From Candidatus Caldatribacterium californiense OP9-cSCG (lineage in GTDB: Bacteria; Atribacterota; Atribacteria; Atribacterales; Caldatribacteriaceae), in contig APKF01000074.1 in the NCBI GenBank assembly GCA_000353875.1, forward strand, positions 1-60,118: DNA of 60,118 bases. The letters run 5' to 3'. Positions 25,971-34,477 of the stretch are shown one piece after another. The first letter of the stretch is position 1. The number at the start of each line of letters is the position of its first letter. Both the position numbers and the translations under genes were made by a program. Under the pieces are notes generated by a model. That model did not search any database, had not been told where the DNA came from, and saw nothing but the letters and a program-made list of their open reading frames with translations.

Positions 25971-26770
25971 GAAAAGCCGTGGTTCCCCAGGTTGACCTTA
26001 GGACACGAACGGTGACCATCGCCATCTTTCTCCCCCTTTTCCTGGTGCTGGTTCTTGTAAGCAGAATCACCCTTGTGGGTCTTTTCGCCGTGCTTTCCTT
26101 CCTGGCCTTCCAGGAATACTGGAAGATCGCCACGGGTGAAAAGAAACTTTTCGTCGTTCTCCTTTCGGGTATTGTGCTTTTCTGGACATACGCATCGCCC
26201 TGGGTCACCCGGAACCTACAGCTTCTCGGATGGTACGGTATCGCCCTTTTCCTTGCCGGGTGGGCAGTGCAGGACGCCAAAAAGTGCCTTGAACGGATGG
26301 GTTTCTTCCTCTTCGGGAACCTGTACTGTTTCGTTCTCCCCCTCTTCTGGGTGAGAATCGGCTTAGAGTTTTCTCCCTGGCTTCTCCTCTTCTTCGCCCT
26401 TCTTGTGTGGATCAACGATACCTGCGCCTACCTTTTCGGAACCTGGTGGGGAAACCACAAGATTGCCCCCTCCTTAAGCCCTGGAAAAAGCTGGGAAGGA
26501 TTTCTTGGAGGAGCGGGGAGCACAGTCCTTGGAAGCGTCCTCGTCGGTTTTCTCGGGAGATTGCCCCTTCCATGGTCTTGCCTCTGTGGAGCAGTTATCC
26601 CTCCGGTAGCCCTTCTTGGGGATATGTTTGAGTCTGCCCTGAAGCGAAGAAGCAGTGTCAAGGACTCCGGAGAGCTGTTCCCTGGACACGGAGGCATTCT
26701 GGACCGTTTTGACGCCTTTTTCGCCGTTGGACCTCTGGTGTATCTTCTTGCTTTGTTCAGGAGAGGATGA
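25967..26770 (+). CDS. cdsA: Phosphatidate cytidylyltransferase
   Basis: CdsA makes CDP-diacylglycerol, the entry point to phospholipids. The 267-residue protein is strongly hydrophobic with about seven to eight membrane segments and ends in the family signature SALKRRSSVKDSGELFPGHG followed by GILDRFD; the WINDTCAYLFG segment is also typical. The TTG start at 25967 is supported by GGAGG six bases upstream and by the TTGA overlap with uppS. Confidence 0.94.
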   Translation: MRKAVVPQVDLRTRTVTIAIFLPLFLVLVLVSRITLVGLFAVLSFLAFQEYWKIATGEKKLFVVLLSGIVLFWTYASPWVTRNLQLLGWYGIALFLAGWAVQDAKKCLERMGFFLFGNLYCFVLPLFWVRIGLEFSPWLLLFFALLVWINDTCAYLFGTWWGNHKIAPSLSPGKSWEGFLGGAGSTVLGSVLVGFLGRLPLPWSCLCGAVIPPVALLGDMFESALKRRSSVKDSGELFPGHGGILDRFDAFFAVGPLVYLLALFRRG

Positions 26771-26772
26771 CC

Positions 26773-27900
26773 ATGCGCGTTGCACTCCTTGGGTCTACAG
26801 GCTTTCTCGGAGAACAGATTCTCGAGGTCCTCAGCGCACACCGGGACTTCGAGGTTGTGCTCCTTGGGGGTTTCCGCAATGTCCTAAAACTCCTCAACCA
26901 GGCAACTTCCTTCCGTCCCCGGTACGTTTACAGTCCTCACCTTGAGGGACTCTCCGTCCCCTGCCATACCCTTACTTCCTGCGAAGAACTTGAAGCAGTC
27001 CTTCTTTCTGATGAAGTGGAAGGGGTCTTCTTCGCCGCAAGTGGTATCGCCTTTTTCGAGACCTTTCTTAAGCTTTTGCGAACAGGGAAAACCACCTGGG
27101 TGGGAAGCAAGGAACTCCTAATTCTTGCGGGAGACCTGGAGGGCAGTGGGTTGCTTTTGCGGTATCCCCATCTCATTCCTCTGGACAGCGAGCACAATGC
27201 CCTGTGGCAGATGCTCCGGTTGCTCCCCAGGGAAGAGATTGCTAAAGTGTATATCACCGCTTCCGGAGGGCCTTTCTACGAATGGCAGGGGTCCTTTACT
27301 GACATCACCCCCGAGATGGCTCTGGCCCATCCGAACTGGAAGATGGGAACCAAAATCACTGTGGACTCCGCAAACCTGGTGAACAAAGGCCTTGAGGTAA
27401 TGGAGGCCTTTTTCCTTTTCGATATCCCCCAGGAGAAAATCGACGTGCTCATCCAGCGCGAAAGCGTGGTCCACGCCCTGGTAGAGATGAAAGACGGCTT
27501 TGTCTTTGGGGTTTTTGCCCCTCCTGACATGCGCCTTGTCATCCAGAACGCCATTTCCCCAAGAAGACTCGAACATCCTTTCCAGCGTCTCCGCTTTGCG
27601 GAACTCCGTACCCTGCACTTTGACTATCCGGTCCCCCAAAGATTCCAGGGTTTTTATCTGGCACTGTACGCCCTCTCCAGGGGCCAGGGCTATCCCACGC
27701 TTTTTTGCGGTGCTGACGAGGCATGCGTGCATCATTTCCTGACACGGAATATCTCCTTTGAAGACATTCCCTCGATTCTGGAGCAGGTTCTCGACCACGA
27801 CGTATCTCCTCCCCGGAGTGTCTCTGAGGTCCAGCGCCTCTTCCAGCTGGGGTTCTCTCAGGCCGAGGCACTGATCCGTCAAAGGAGTATCCTGCGGTGA
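26773..27900 (+). CDS. dxr: 1-deoxy-D-xylulose 5-phosphate reductoisomerase
   Basis: Dxr (IspC) is the first committed MEP-pathway step, giving MEP with NADPH. The 375-residue protein starts MRVALLGSTGFLGEQILEVL (NADPH fold) and has SKELLILAG, IPLDSEHNALWQ, ITASGGPF, HPNWKMGTKITVDSANLVNK and GLEVMEAFFLF. ATG 26773 sits nine bases after AGGAG; ATG 26767, which overlaps the cdsA stop, is an alternative. The order uppS-cdsA-dxr-rseP-ispG-proS is a conserved bacterial cluster. Confidence 0.96.
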   Translation: MRVALLGSTGFLGEQILEVLSAHRDFEVVLLGGFRNVLKLLNQATSFRPRYVYSPHLEGLSVPCHTLTSCEELEAVLLSDEVEGVFFAASGIAFFETFLKLLRTGKTTWVGSKELLILAGDLEGSGLLLRYPHLIPLDSEHNALWQMLRLLPREEIAKVYITASGGPFYEWQGSFTDITPEMALAHPNWKMGTKITVDSANLVNKGLEVMEAFFLFDIPQEKIDVLIQRESVVHALVEMKDGFVFGVFAPPDMRLVIQNAISPRRLEHPFQRLRFAELRTLHFDYPVPQRFQGFYLALYALSRGQGYPTLFCGADEACVHHFLTRNISFEDIPSILEQVLDHDVSPPRSVSEVQRLFQLGFSQAEALIRQRSILR

Positions 27901-28946
27901 TCACCGTTTTCGCCTTTATCTTCGTCTTGAGCCTCCTTGTTCTCGCCCATGAGTGCGGTCACTTCCTCATGGCTCGCCGTTTCGGGATCAGGGTCCTGCA
28001 CTTTGCCCTGGGATATGGACCGAAAATCGTCTCCTGGATGTGGAGGGATGTGGAGTTTTCTATCCGAATGCTCCCCCTTGGGGGATACGTCCGCATGGCA
28101 GGGATGGAGGGGAATCTCATCGAGGGTCCAGGGGAATTCTCCGTCTCCTCTTCGGAGCGCTTCGATACGAAACCCCTCTGGCAGAGAAGCCTCGTCGTCC
28201 TTGCCGGTCCCTTGATGAACCTCCTCCTCTCGGTGTTTCTCCTCTTCATCGTCTTCAGCATTTCGGGCATTCCCACAGGGCGAATTGCGGTTCTCGAGGT
28301 CATGCCCGGTGGTCCCGCCGAAAGAAGCGGCATCCAGAAAGGGGATGTCCTCATCGCGGTGAACGGGAGGCCGGTGGAACGCATAGAAGAGGTCACCCAG
28401 ACCATTGCCACAAGCCCGGGGAAGACCATAGTCCTTACCCTGGAGCGAAAAGGGAGCATTGTGGAGATTCCCGTGGTCCCCGAATGGAGTCCAGAGGAAA
28501 ACCGGGCTCTTATCCGGGTGGTGTTCGGTGGGGAGAATAGGAGGTACCATCCCCTGGTGACGGTGGCAAAAAGTGCCATGACGGTGTTTGAATGGTTTGT
28601 GCTGAGCCTTCTTGGAGTTCTGTACACCATCACGGGAAGATTCCCCCTTGAGGTCACCGGACCCTTAGGTATAGCGCAGATGGCAGGACAGGCAGCAGCT
28701 TTTGGTTTTGTGAACCTCCTGGCCTTCGCAGCAGTGATCAGTGTTTTTCTGGCCCTTTTTAACCTCTTTCCTATCCCGGTCCTCGATGGAGGCCACCTTC
28801 TCATTTTCCTCTACGAGAAGGTGAGAGGTCGGCCCCTTGAAGAGGAAAAGAAAGGTATAATATATCTCATCGGTATCGTCTTTATCTTTCTTCTCTCCAT
28901 TTTCGTCACTTATCAGGACGTTCTCAGAATTGTAGCGGGGAAATGA
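27897..28946 (+). CDS. rseP: RIP metalloprotease RseP (site-2 protease family)
   Basis: An intramembrane zinc protease that releases membrane-anchored regulators or clears signal-peptide remnants. The 349-residue protein has HECGH in the first membrane segment (about 18-22), a LGGYVRMAG loop, a central PDZ domain (about 125-200 with GGPAERSGIQKGDVLIAVNG), and the second active-site motif PIPVLDGGHLL near 295 with the metal-binding aspartate. It has four likely membrane segments. GTG 27897 overlaps the dxr stop; the end overlaps ispG by ATGA. Confidence 0.95.
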   Translation: MITVFAFIFVLSLLVLAHECGHFLMARRFGIRVLHFALGYGPKIVSWMWRDVEFSIRMLPLGGYVRMAGMEGNLIEGPGEFSVSSSERFDTKPLWQRSLVVLAGPLMNLLLSVFLLFIVFSISGIPTGRIAVLEVMPGGPAERSGIQKGDVLIAVNGRPVERIEEVTQTIATSPGKTIVLTLERKGSIVEIPVVPEWSPEENRALIRVVFGGENRRYHPLVTVAKSAMTVFEWFVLSLLGVLYTITGRFPLEVTGPLGIAQMAGQAAAFGFVNLLAFAAVISVFLALFNLFPIPVLDGGHLLIFLYEKVRGRPLEEEKKGIIYLIGIVFIFLLSIFVTYQDVLRIVAGK

Positions 28947-30034
28947 AGCGGCGGAGAACTCAGGAAGTTCCTCTCGGCTCCCTGACAGTTGGAGGAAATT
29001 CCCCTGTCTGGGTAGAAGCCATGGGAAGAAAGCACCCGGGGGAGTGGGTGAGCTGTCTGCAGGAGATTGAAGAGGCATTCTCCCAGGGTTGCGAGATTTT
29101 CCGAGTCGCCGTTTTCGATGAGCGTGGCGTTTTTGGTCTTCGAGAAATCAAAAAACGAAGCAGAGACCTTCCTCTTGTGGCGGATATCCACTTCACGCTC
29201 CAGTTTGCTTTCCAGGCCATTGAGGCTGGAGTTGATGCAGTACGCATAAATCCTGGCACCGTCCATGACGCCGGTCTTCTGGAATCCCTGATCGACTTTG
29301 CCCGGGACCGGGGAGTCACGCTTCGCATCGGGGCGAACACGGGTTCTCTCCCCCCATCCCTGCGCGGGAAGAAAAGAAACGAAGCACTGGTTGAGAGCGT
29401 TGGTCTGTGCGTGGAGTTAGCGGAAAAGAAAAACATGCGCCGCCTGATCCTCTCGGCAAAGTCCCCTGATATCGAGGAAACCGTAGAGGTGTACCGGAAG
29501 CTGAGCAGAGTCTTTCCGTATCCACTGCACATCGGGCTGACCGAAGCGGGAGGTGGGCTTGAGGGCATCGTGAAATCTTCTGTAGCGCTGGGAGTGCTCC
29601 TTGCCGAGGGCATTGGAGACACCCTCCGGGTGTCTCTGACGTCACAAAGCCCTGTTCTTGAAGTGAAAGTAGGGTGGGAAATCCTTGAAGCCCTCAACAT
29701 ACGGTCACGGGGCGTGACCGTCATCTCCTGCCCGACCTGTGCCCGGGTCAGGGGAAATGTGGTATCATGTGTCCAGAGGTTCCGAAGAGCCATCGCGCCC
29801 TTAGAGAAAGTTGCCAGAAAGACACCGCTTAAGGTTGCCATTATGGGGTGTGAAGTGAACGGTCCGGGAGAAGCCAGGGAAGCCGATTTTGGTCTTGCCT
29901 TAAGTTCAGGTGGGAAAGCAGTGCTCTTTGTCCGGGGTACGGTGACCGCCGTGGCGCCACAGGAAGAGGCCCTGGAAAAACTCATTGATCTCGTCAGGGA
30001 AGCAATCCAGAAAGGGGAGGAGAGAAGCCGGTGA
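28943..30034 (+). CDS. ispG: (E)-4-hydroxy-3-methylbut-2-enyl-diphosphate synthase
   Basis: IspG is the iron-sulfur enzyme before IspH in the MEP route. The 363-residue length is that of the form without the plant insert. [12 protein letters not shown] stands where PVQSM-type sequence is usual, then [33 protein letters not shown], and the cluster-binding ISCPTCAR with [11 protein letters not shown]. The enzyme draws electrons from ferredoxin or flavodoxin, which suits an anaerobe rich in ferredoxin enzymes. It overlaps proS by GTGA. Confidence 0.96.
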   Translation: MKRRRTQEVPLGSLTVGGNSPVWVEAMGRKHPGEWVSCLQEIEEAFSQGCEIFRVAVFDERGVFGLREIKKRSRDLPLVADIHFTLQFAFQAIEAGVDAVRINPGTVHDAGLLESLIDFARDRGVTLRIGANTGSLPPSLRGKKRNEALVESVGLCVELAEKKNMRRLILSAKSPDIEETVEVYRKLSRVFPYPLHIGLTEAGGGLEGIVKSSVALGVLLAEGIGDTLRVSLTSQSPVLEVKVGWEILEALNIRSRGVTVISCPTCARVRGNVVSCVQRFRRAIAPLEKVARKTPLKVAIMGCEVNGPGEAREADFGLALSSGGKAVLFVRGTVTAVAPQEEALEKLIDLVREAIQKGEERSR

Positions 30035-31281
30035 GGATGTCCTTGCTTTTCGCCCCAACCATGAGGGAAGACCCCCAGGAAGCGGAGGTTGTGAGCCACC
30101 GTCTGATGCTCCGGGGAGGATTCATCCGCCAGCTCTCAGCCGGGGTGTATACCTTTCTGCCCCTGGGGTGGCGAACACTGGAGAAAATCATCCGCATCGT
30201 CCGGGAAGAAATGAACCGGGCAGGGGGTCAGGAGCTCCTTATGCCTGCCATGCAGCCCGCAGAGCTCTGGAAAGAGACCGGTCGCTGGGATCTGTATGGA
30301 CCAGAGCTTGTCCGCTTCCAGGACCGGAGAGGAAGGGACTTTTGCCTTGGTCCCACCCACGAAGAGGTCATCACCGATCTCGCCCGGAGGGAAATTCGCT
30401 CGTACCGTCAGCTTCCCCTCATGTTGTACCAGATCCAAACGAAGTTCCGGGACGAAATCCGCCCGCGCTTTGGCATCATGCGGGCACGGGAGTTCATCAT
30501 GAAAGACCTCTACAGCTTTGATCGAGACGTGGAAGGGCTTCGAGTAAGCTATCAGAAAATGTACGAAGCGTACTGCCGTGTTTTCAGCCGTTGTGGGCTC
30601 CGGTACATTGCCGTTCCGGCGGAAAGCGGGGTGATTGGAGGAGACGTTTCTCACGAATTCCTTATCCTCGCAGAATCCGGGGAGGAGAAGGTCTTCGTTT
30701 GCCCAAGCTGTAACAATGCCACCACGGTCGAGGAAGCCGTGTGCCCCCAGTGTGGAGGTTTTTTAGAGGAGAAGCGGGGTATTGAGGTCGGCCACATTTT
30801 CCAGCTGGGAACAAAGTACAGCGAACCTATGAAAGCCTATTTCGTGGATCGGGATGGGAAAGAAAAGCCTCTGGTTATGGGTTGCTATGGAATAGGAATT
30901 GGGCGGACCATGGCAGCGGCCATCGAAGCCAACCATGACGAGAAAGGCATCTGCTGGCCGATCTCTCTTGCACCCTATGAGGTTGTGGTCATTCCGGTCA
31001 ATATGAAAAAGGAAGGACATCGCCAGGCAGCTGAAGAACTGTATGGGAAGCTGTGCCAGTCCGGCTTTGAGGCCGTCATTGACGACCGGGAAGAAAGCGC
31101 AGGGTACAAATTCACCGAAGCAGACCTCATCGGCTTTCCTCTCCACATTATTGTGGGAGAAAGGATGGAACGGAGCGGAAGGGTTGAGGTCAAGCTTCGT
31201 AGAACTCATGAGCGCTTTGAGGTCCAGAAGGACGACGTGTGTGAGCTCCTCGAAAAGATTCGAAAGGAGCTTCTGGGGTAG
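30031..31281 (+). CDS. proS: Prolyl-tRNA synthetase without INS editing domain
   Basis: Class II synthetase for proline. The 416-residue product has [20 protein letters not shown], the motif 2 region [55 protein letters not shown] and motif 3 [16 protein letters not shown], then the anticodon-binding domain. Typical bacterial ProRS is about 565 residues with an inserted editing domain between the SHEF block and EVGHIFQLG. Here only about 40 residues join them, with two cysteine pairs (224/227 and 238/241). So this is a complete catalytic and tRNA-binding enzyme that lacks cis editing of mischarged Ala-tRNA-Pro. Start GTG 30031 or ATG 30037. Confidence 0.95.
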   Translation: MRMSLLFAPTMREDPQEAEVVSHRLMLRGGFIRQLSAGVYTFLPLGWRTLEKIIRIVREEMNRAGGQELLMPAMQPAELWKETGRWDLYGPELVRFQDRRGRDFCLGPTHEEVITDLARREIRSYRQLPLMLYQIQTKFRDEIRPRFGIMRAREFIMKDLYSFDRDVEGLRVSYQKMYEAYCRVFSRCGLRYIAVPAESGVIGGDVSHEFLILAESGEEKVFVCPSCNNATTVEEAVCPQCGGFLEEKRGIEVGHIFQLGTKYSEPMKAYFVDRDGKEKPLVMGCYGIGIGRTMAAAIEANHDEKGICWPISLAPYEVVVIPVNMKKEGHRQAAEELYGKLCQSGFEAVIDDREESAGYKFTEADLIGFPLHIIVGERMERSGRVEVKLRRTHERFEVQKDDVCELLEKIRKELLG

Positions 31282-31283
31282 CG

Positions 31284-31958
31284 ATGGAGGAGAGAGAAGT
31301 CTCGAAGAACATGAAAACCACAGCCATTATCGCCGCGTACAATGAGGAGAAGACCATTGGTCCTATTCTTGACGTGCTCCGGGAAAGCCCCCTGGTCGAT
31401 CAGGTTGTGGTGGTCAGCGACGGATCCACAGACCGAACCGTTGAGATCGCCCGCAGCAAAGGGGCAGAAGTCGTCGAGCTTTTACATAATGTCGGAAAGG
31501 GTGGAGCTCTGTACCGCGGACTCGAGTACATCCGCAGCGACGTGGTGCTCCTTCTTGATGCCGACCTCATCGGACTGAACCCAAAGCACGTTGAGTCCCT
31601 CATTGAACCGGTGCTCCGGGGGGAGGCCGATGTGGCCATTGGAGTCTTTGAGGAGGGGAGACTGGCCACAGACCTTGCGCAAAAGATTGCCCCTTTCCTC
31701 TCCGGACAGAGAGCCATTCGCACGGACATCCTGCAGAACATCCCGGATATGGAAGTCGCCCGCTACGGAGTCGAGGTGGCCATCAACAGGTACGTCCGGA
31801 GGAATGGCGTTCGGGTGAAGTTGGTGAAGCTTCCGGGACTCACCCACGTGATGAAAGAGGAGAAGCTTGGGCTTGTTCGGGGCCTGCGGGAGCGAGTGAA
31901 AATGTACTGGGAAATCTTCAAGAACCTCTACCGGAGGGTTGACGGAGACAGAAGATGA
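31284..31958 (+). CDS. Family 2 glycosyltransferase
   Basis: A 224-residue GT-A fold glycosyltransferase: TTAIIAAYNEEKTIGPILDVL at the start, VVVSDGSTDRTVEIAR, LHNVGKGGALYRGLEY and LLLDADLIGL (the DXD-like metal site). There is no membrane segment, so it acts as a soluble or membrane-associated enzyme. Relatives include dolichol-phosphate-type and glucosyl-3-phosphoglycerate-type synthases, and the acceptor cannot be told from sequence. ATG 31284 follows the proS stop by two bases; ATG 31311 is an alternative closer to the conserved part. It overlaps hflX by ATGA. Confidence 0.8.
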   Translation: MEEREVSKNMKTTAIIAAYNEEKTIGPILDVLRESPLVDQVVVVSDGSTDRTVEIARSKGAEVVELLHNVGKGGALYRGLEYIRSDVVLLLDADLIGLNPKHVESLIEPVLRGEADVAIGVFEEGRLATDLAQKIAPFLSGQRAIRTDILQNIPDMEVARYGVEVAINRYVRRNGVRVKLVKLPGLTHVMKEEKLGLVRGLRERVKMYWEIFKNLYRRVDGDRR

Positions 31959-33214
31959 AGGGCAACCGTTCCGGAATCCTTGTGTTCGTCGAGCGTCCTC
32001 CCTTCTCAGAGCCTTTTGAGCCCCTTGTGGAGGAAATGGTAGAGATTGCAAGGAGTGCGGGTCGAAGCATCACCCTTGTTGTCCCCTGCAGGGTACGAAA
32101 CCCCTTTCCCCGGTATTACCTCAGCAGGGGCAAGGTGGAGGAGATTCGTGAACTCATTGCAGCCCATGCTCCGGACTTTGTTCTCATCAACATTGAAATT
32201 ACCCCTTCCCAGCAGCGGAACCTCGAAGAGGCGTGGGGGATTCCGGTATGCACCAAGCAGGCGGTAATCCACGAAATCTTCGCCCAGCGAGCCAGAACAG
32301 CTCAAGGGAAAATCAAGGTGGAACTCGCTCGCCTTCGTTATGAACTGAGCCGCCTCACGGGGAAAGGAACGGAGCTCTCCCGAACCGGCGGTGGCATCGG
32401 GACAAGAGGTCCGGGAGAACAGAAAATCGAGGTGGAGCGGAGGAAAATTAAGGACCGCATTGCCTTCCTGACCCGGGAACTGAGAAGGATTGAGCAGCAG
32501 GCCTTCACTCAAAAAGGCCTTCGAAGGAAGCTTGGGGTACTTCAGGTGGCCATCGTGGGGTACACCAACGCCGGGAAGTCCACGCTCATGAACGCTCTCA
32601 CCGGTTCCAGGGTCTACGCTGGGGCACGGATGTTTGCCACCCTTGACCCCACATCAAGGAGACTCTTTGTTCCCGGTATCGGAGACGTCATCCTCATCGA
32701 TACGGTGGGGTTTATCCGGGAGATGCCGGAAACCATCAAGGATGCCTTCCGGAGCACCCTGGAAGAGGTGAAAGAAGCGGACGTAATCCTCGAAGTCATC
32801 GACATTGCGGATCCTGATTATGTCAACCACTTTCGGGTGGTCAGCGAGACTCTCCGGGAAATTGGCGCCGAAAATCTCCCAAAAATTCTCGTTTTGAACA
32901 AGATCGACCTTCTTGACGAGCTTCCTTTGCTCGAATACGACATGCGAACCGCACATCCCTATGTATTCGTCTCCGCAAAGAGAAAAATCGGTCTTGACCG
33001 TCTTCTTGAAGCGATTGCCCAAGCGCTCCAGCCGAAAGTCGCAGAGATCCACCTCGAGGTTGCTCCAGAGCAGCTTCCCCTTGTACGGCAGCGGCTTTCC
33101 TTCCGGGGGTATATCCGGCACCTCAAACCCTTAGAGAACGGGAAGGTTGCCTTAGACTGCGTCGTCCAGCGCGAGTTTCTCACCGGGCTCCACACGCTTG
33201 TGGCTTCCCGGTAA
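31955..33214 (+). CDS. hflX: Ribosome-associated GTPase HflX
   Basis: HflX is a GTPase that can split stalled or hibernating ribosomes. The 419-residue protein has the N-terminal glycine-rich family region (PRYYLSRGKVEEIRELI, RTAQGKIKVELARLRYEL, RTGGGIGTRGPGEQKIE) and a G domain with GYTNAGKSTLMNALTG, DTVGFIREMPE and LNKIDLLDE. It is the last gene of the first plus-strand block and converges on the DUF1844 gene 36 bases away. Confidence 0.96.
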   Translation: MKGNRSGILVFVERPPFSEPFEPLVEEMVEIARSAGRSITLVVPCRVRNPFPRYYLSRGKVEEIRELIAAHAPDFVLINIEITPSQQRNLEEAWGIPVCTKQAVIHEIFAQRARTAQGKIKVELARLRYELSRLTGKGTELSRTGGGIGTRGPGEQKIEVERRKIKDRIAFLTRELRRIEQQAFTQKGLRRKLGVLQVAIVGYTNAGKSTLMNALTGSRVYAGARMFATLDPTSRRLFVPGIGDVILIDTVGFIREMPETIKDAFRSTLEEVKEADVILEVIDIADPDYVNHFRVVSETLREIGAENLPKILVLNKIDLLDELPLLEYDMRTAHPYVFVSAKRKIGLDRLLEAIAQALQPKVAEIHLEVAPEQLPLVRQRLSFRGYIRHLKPLENGKVALDCVVQREFLTGLHTLVASR

Positions 33215-33226
33215 CCCATTACTTCC

Positions 33227-33242
33227 CATAATGTATATTATG
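33227..33242. other. 16-bp AT-rich inverted repeat at a convergent gene junction
   Basis: CATAATGTATATTATG has CATAAT and ATTATG arms around GTAT, lying between the converging hflX and DUF1844 genes in an AT-rich patch. It is too weak and lacks a flanking T run, so it is not an obvious terminator. It may be a protein-binding palindrome or chance; no other terminator is visible in this 36-base gap. Confidence 0.3.
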
Positions 33243-33250
33243 TTAAATCA

Positions 33251-33538
33251 CTATTCCTGGGCAAGCTGCCGCATCTTCTCTACAAAGTTCAGCTGCAGAT
33301 TAGAAAGGTGGAACTCGAGTTCCCGAACCTCTTCTGCCTCAAGGTCCCGCTTCAGGGCCTCGAGGACAACAGAAAAAAGATCAATGGCCTTTCGCGCTTC
33401 CTCAAGGTCCACAAGGATCTGTCCATTCTCGGGGTGCACCATAAGTCCGAGATACTGCCAGGCCTTGGCTGAAAGGAGGTTCAGGAAGTAGTAACCGAGG
33501 TCTTTGATTTTCCCGGGTTGTGCAGTCTTCTCTTCCAT
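33251..33538 (-). CDS. DUF1844 domain protein
   Basis: A 95-residue small protein of the DUF1844 family: DLGYYFLNLLSAKAWQYLG, then MVHPENGQILVDLEEARKAI and a helical, acidic end. No enzyme motif, signal peptide or membrane segment is visible, and its function is unknown. It is preceded by GAGGGGGG at a good distance and follows miaA by three bases, so it is the last gene of the minus-strand cluster. Confidence 0.8.
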   Translation of the reverse strand: MEEKTAQPGKIKDLGYYFLNLLSAKAWQYLGLMVHPENGQILVDLEEARKAIDLFSVVLEALKRDLEAEEVRELEFHLSNLQLNFVEKMRQLAQE

Positions 33539-33541
33539 GGC

Positions 33542-34477
33542 CTATCCCCCCTCAAGACGGGTCCTGACAAAATGATACACTTCTTCTACAAGCTTCAGGA
33601 GATTTCCATCCTCAGGAGAAAACCAGGTGATGGGCATTTTCCGGAACCAGTTCATCTGCCTTTTCACAAACGTTAGGGTTCCCCGAACAATCTCTTCCTT
33701 CGCGGTAGCAAGGGAACATCGACCTTCGAGGAAATCAACAACAGGACGATAGGTGAAGTTCTCGAGCGCTGGAATCGGCGGGCGGTATCCCTGCTCGAAA
33801 AGGCGCTGAACTTCCTCGACGATACCCTGGCGGAACATCTCCTCCACCCGTTCCCTGATTCGCTCTCTGAGCTTTTCTTTACTCCAGGAAATCCCGACAA
33901 GGAGGTACTGAAAGGCCCAGGACCTCTGGTAGGGTGTTCTCTTCTCCGAAGGCATCCTCAATGTAAGCAGGAAAATCTCAAGAGCGCGGATGAGTCGCTT
34001 TCGATCCCTTTTTCCTATCTTTCTGGCCCGATGGGGATCAACGCTCACAAGAAGCGCGTAGAGTTTTTCCGTCGGCATTCGCTCAAGGACCCGGCGAAGG
34101 TTACGATCCTGTGGTGCTCCCCATCCCGGAATACCGTGAAAAAGCGTGTTTAGGTAGAACGCCGTACCGCCCACAACCACCGGAAAACACCCTCGCAGGG
34201 AAATCTCGCGGAACAAACGAAGGGCTTCCCTGCGGAATTCGTAAGCACTCCACCGTTCCCGGGGATCCAAGAAATCAACAAGATGATGGGGAATGCGTTG
34301 CCTGACCTCAAGAGGAGGCTTTGCCGTTCCGATGTCAAGGTACTTGTACACCGCCAGGGAATCAGCAGAAACGATCTCCACGTTCTGGAAGCGCTCAGCA
34401 AGGCCTATTGAAAGCGCCGTCTTTCCGCTCGCCGTGGGACCGAGGATGCAGAGGACAGGTTTAGTTTTTTCCGTCAT
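33542..34477 (-). CDS. miaA: tRNA dimethylallyltransferase
   Basis: MiaA puts a dimethylallyl group on A37 of tRNAs that read U-starting codons. The 311-residue enzyme has CILGPTASGKTALSIGLAER (P-loop), SADSLAVYKYLDIGTAKP, HHLVDFLDP, VVGGTAFYLNTLFHG and the C-terminal RGTLTFVKRQMNWFRK. The start is the ATG whose last base is 34477, overlapping miaB by 17 bases; the open frame extends upstream without homology. MiaB follows in the same modification pathway, so the pair is functionally coupled. Confidence 0.96.
   Translation of the reverse strand: MTEKTKPVLCILGPTASGKTALSIGLAERFQNVEIVSADSLAVYKYLDIGTAKPPLEVRQRIPHHLVDFLDPRERWSAYEFRREALRLFREISLRGCFPVVVGGTAFYLNTLFHGIPGWGAPQDRNLRRVLERMPTEKLYALLVSVDPHRARKIGKRDRKRLIRALEIFLLTLRMPSEKRTPYQRSWAFQYLLVGISWSKEKLRERIRERVEEMFRQGIVEEVQRLFEQGYRPPIPALENFTYRPVVDFLEGRCSLATAKEEIVRGTLTFVKRQMNWFRKMPITWFSPEDGNLLKLVEEVYHFVRTRLEGG

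Noticed and set aside
33227..33242. Intrinsic terminator for hflX
   Set aside because: The stem is short, AT-only and has no following T run.
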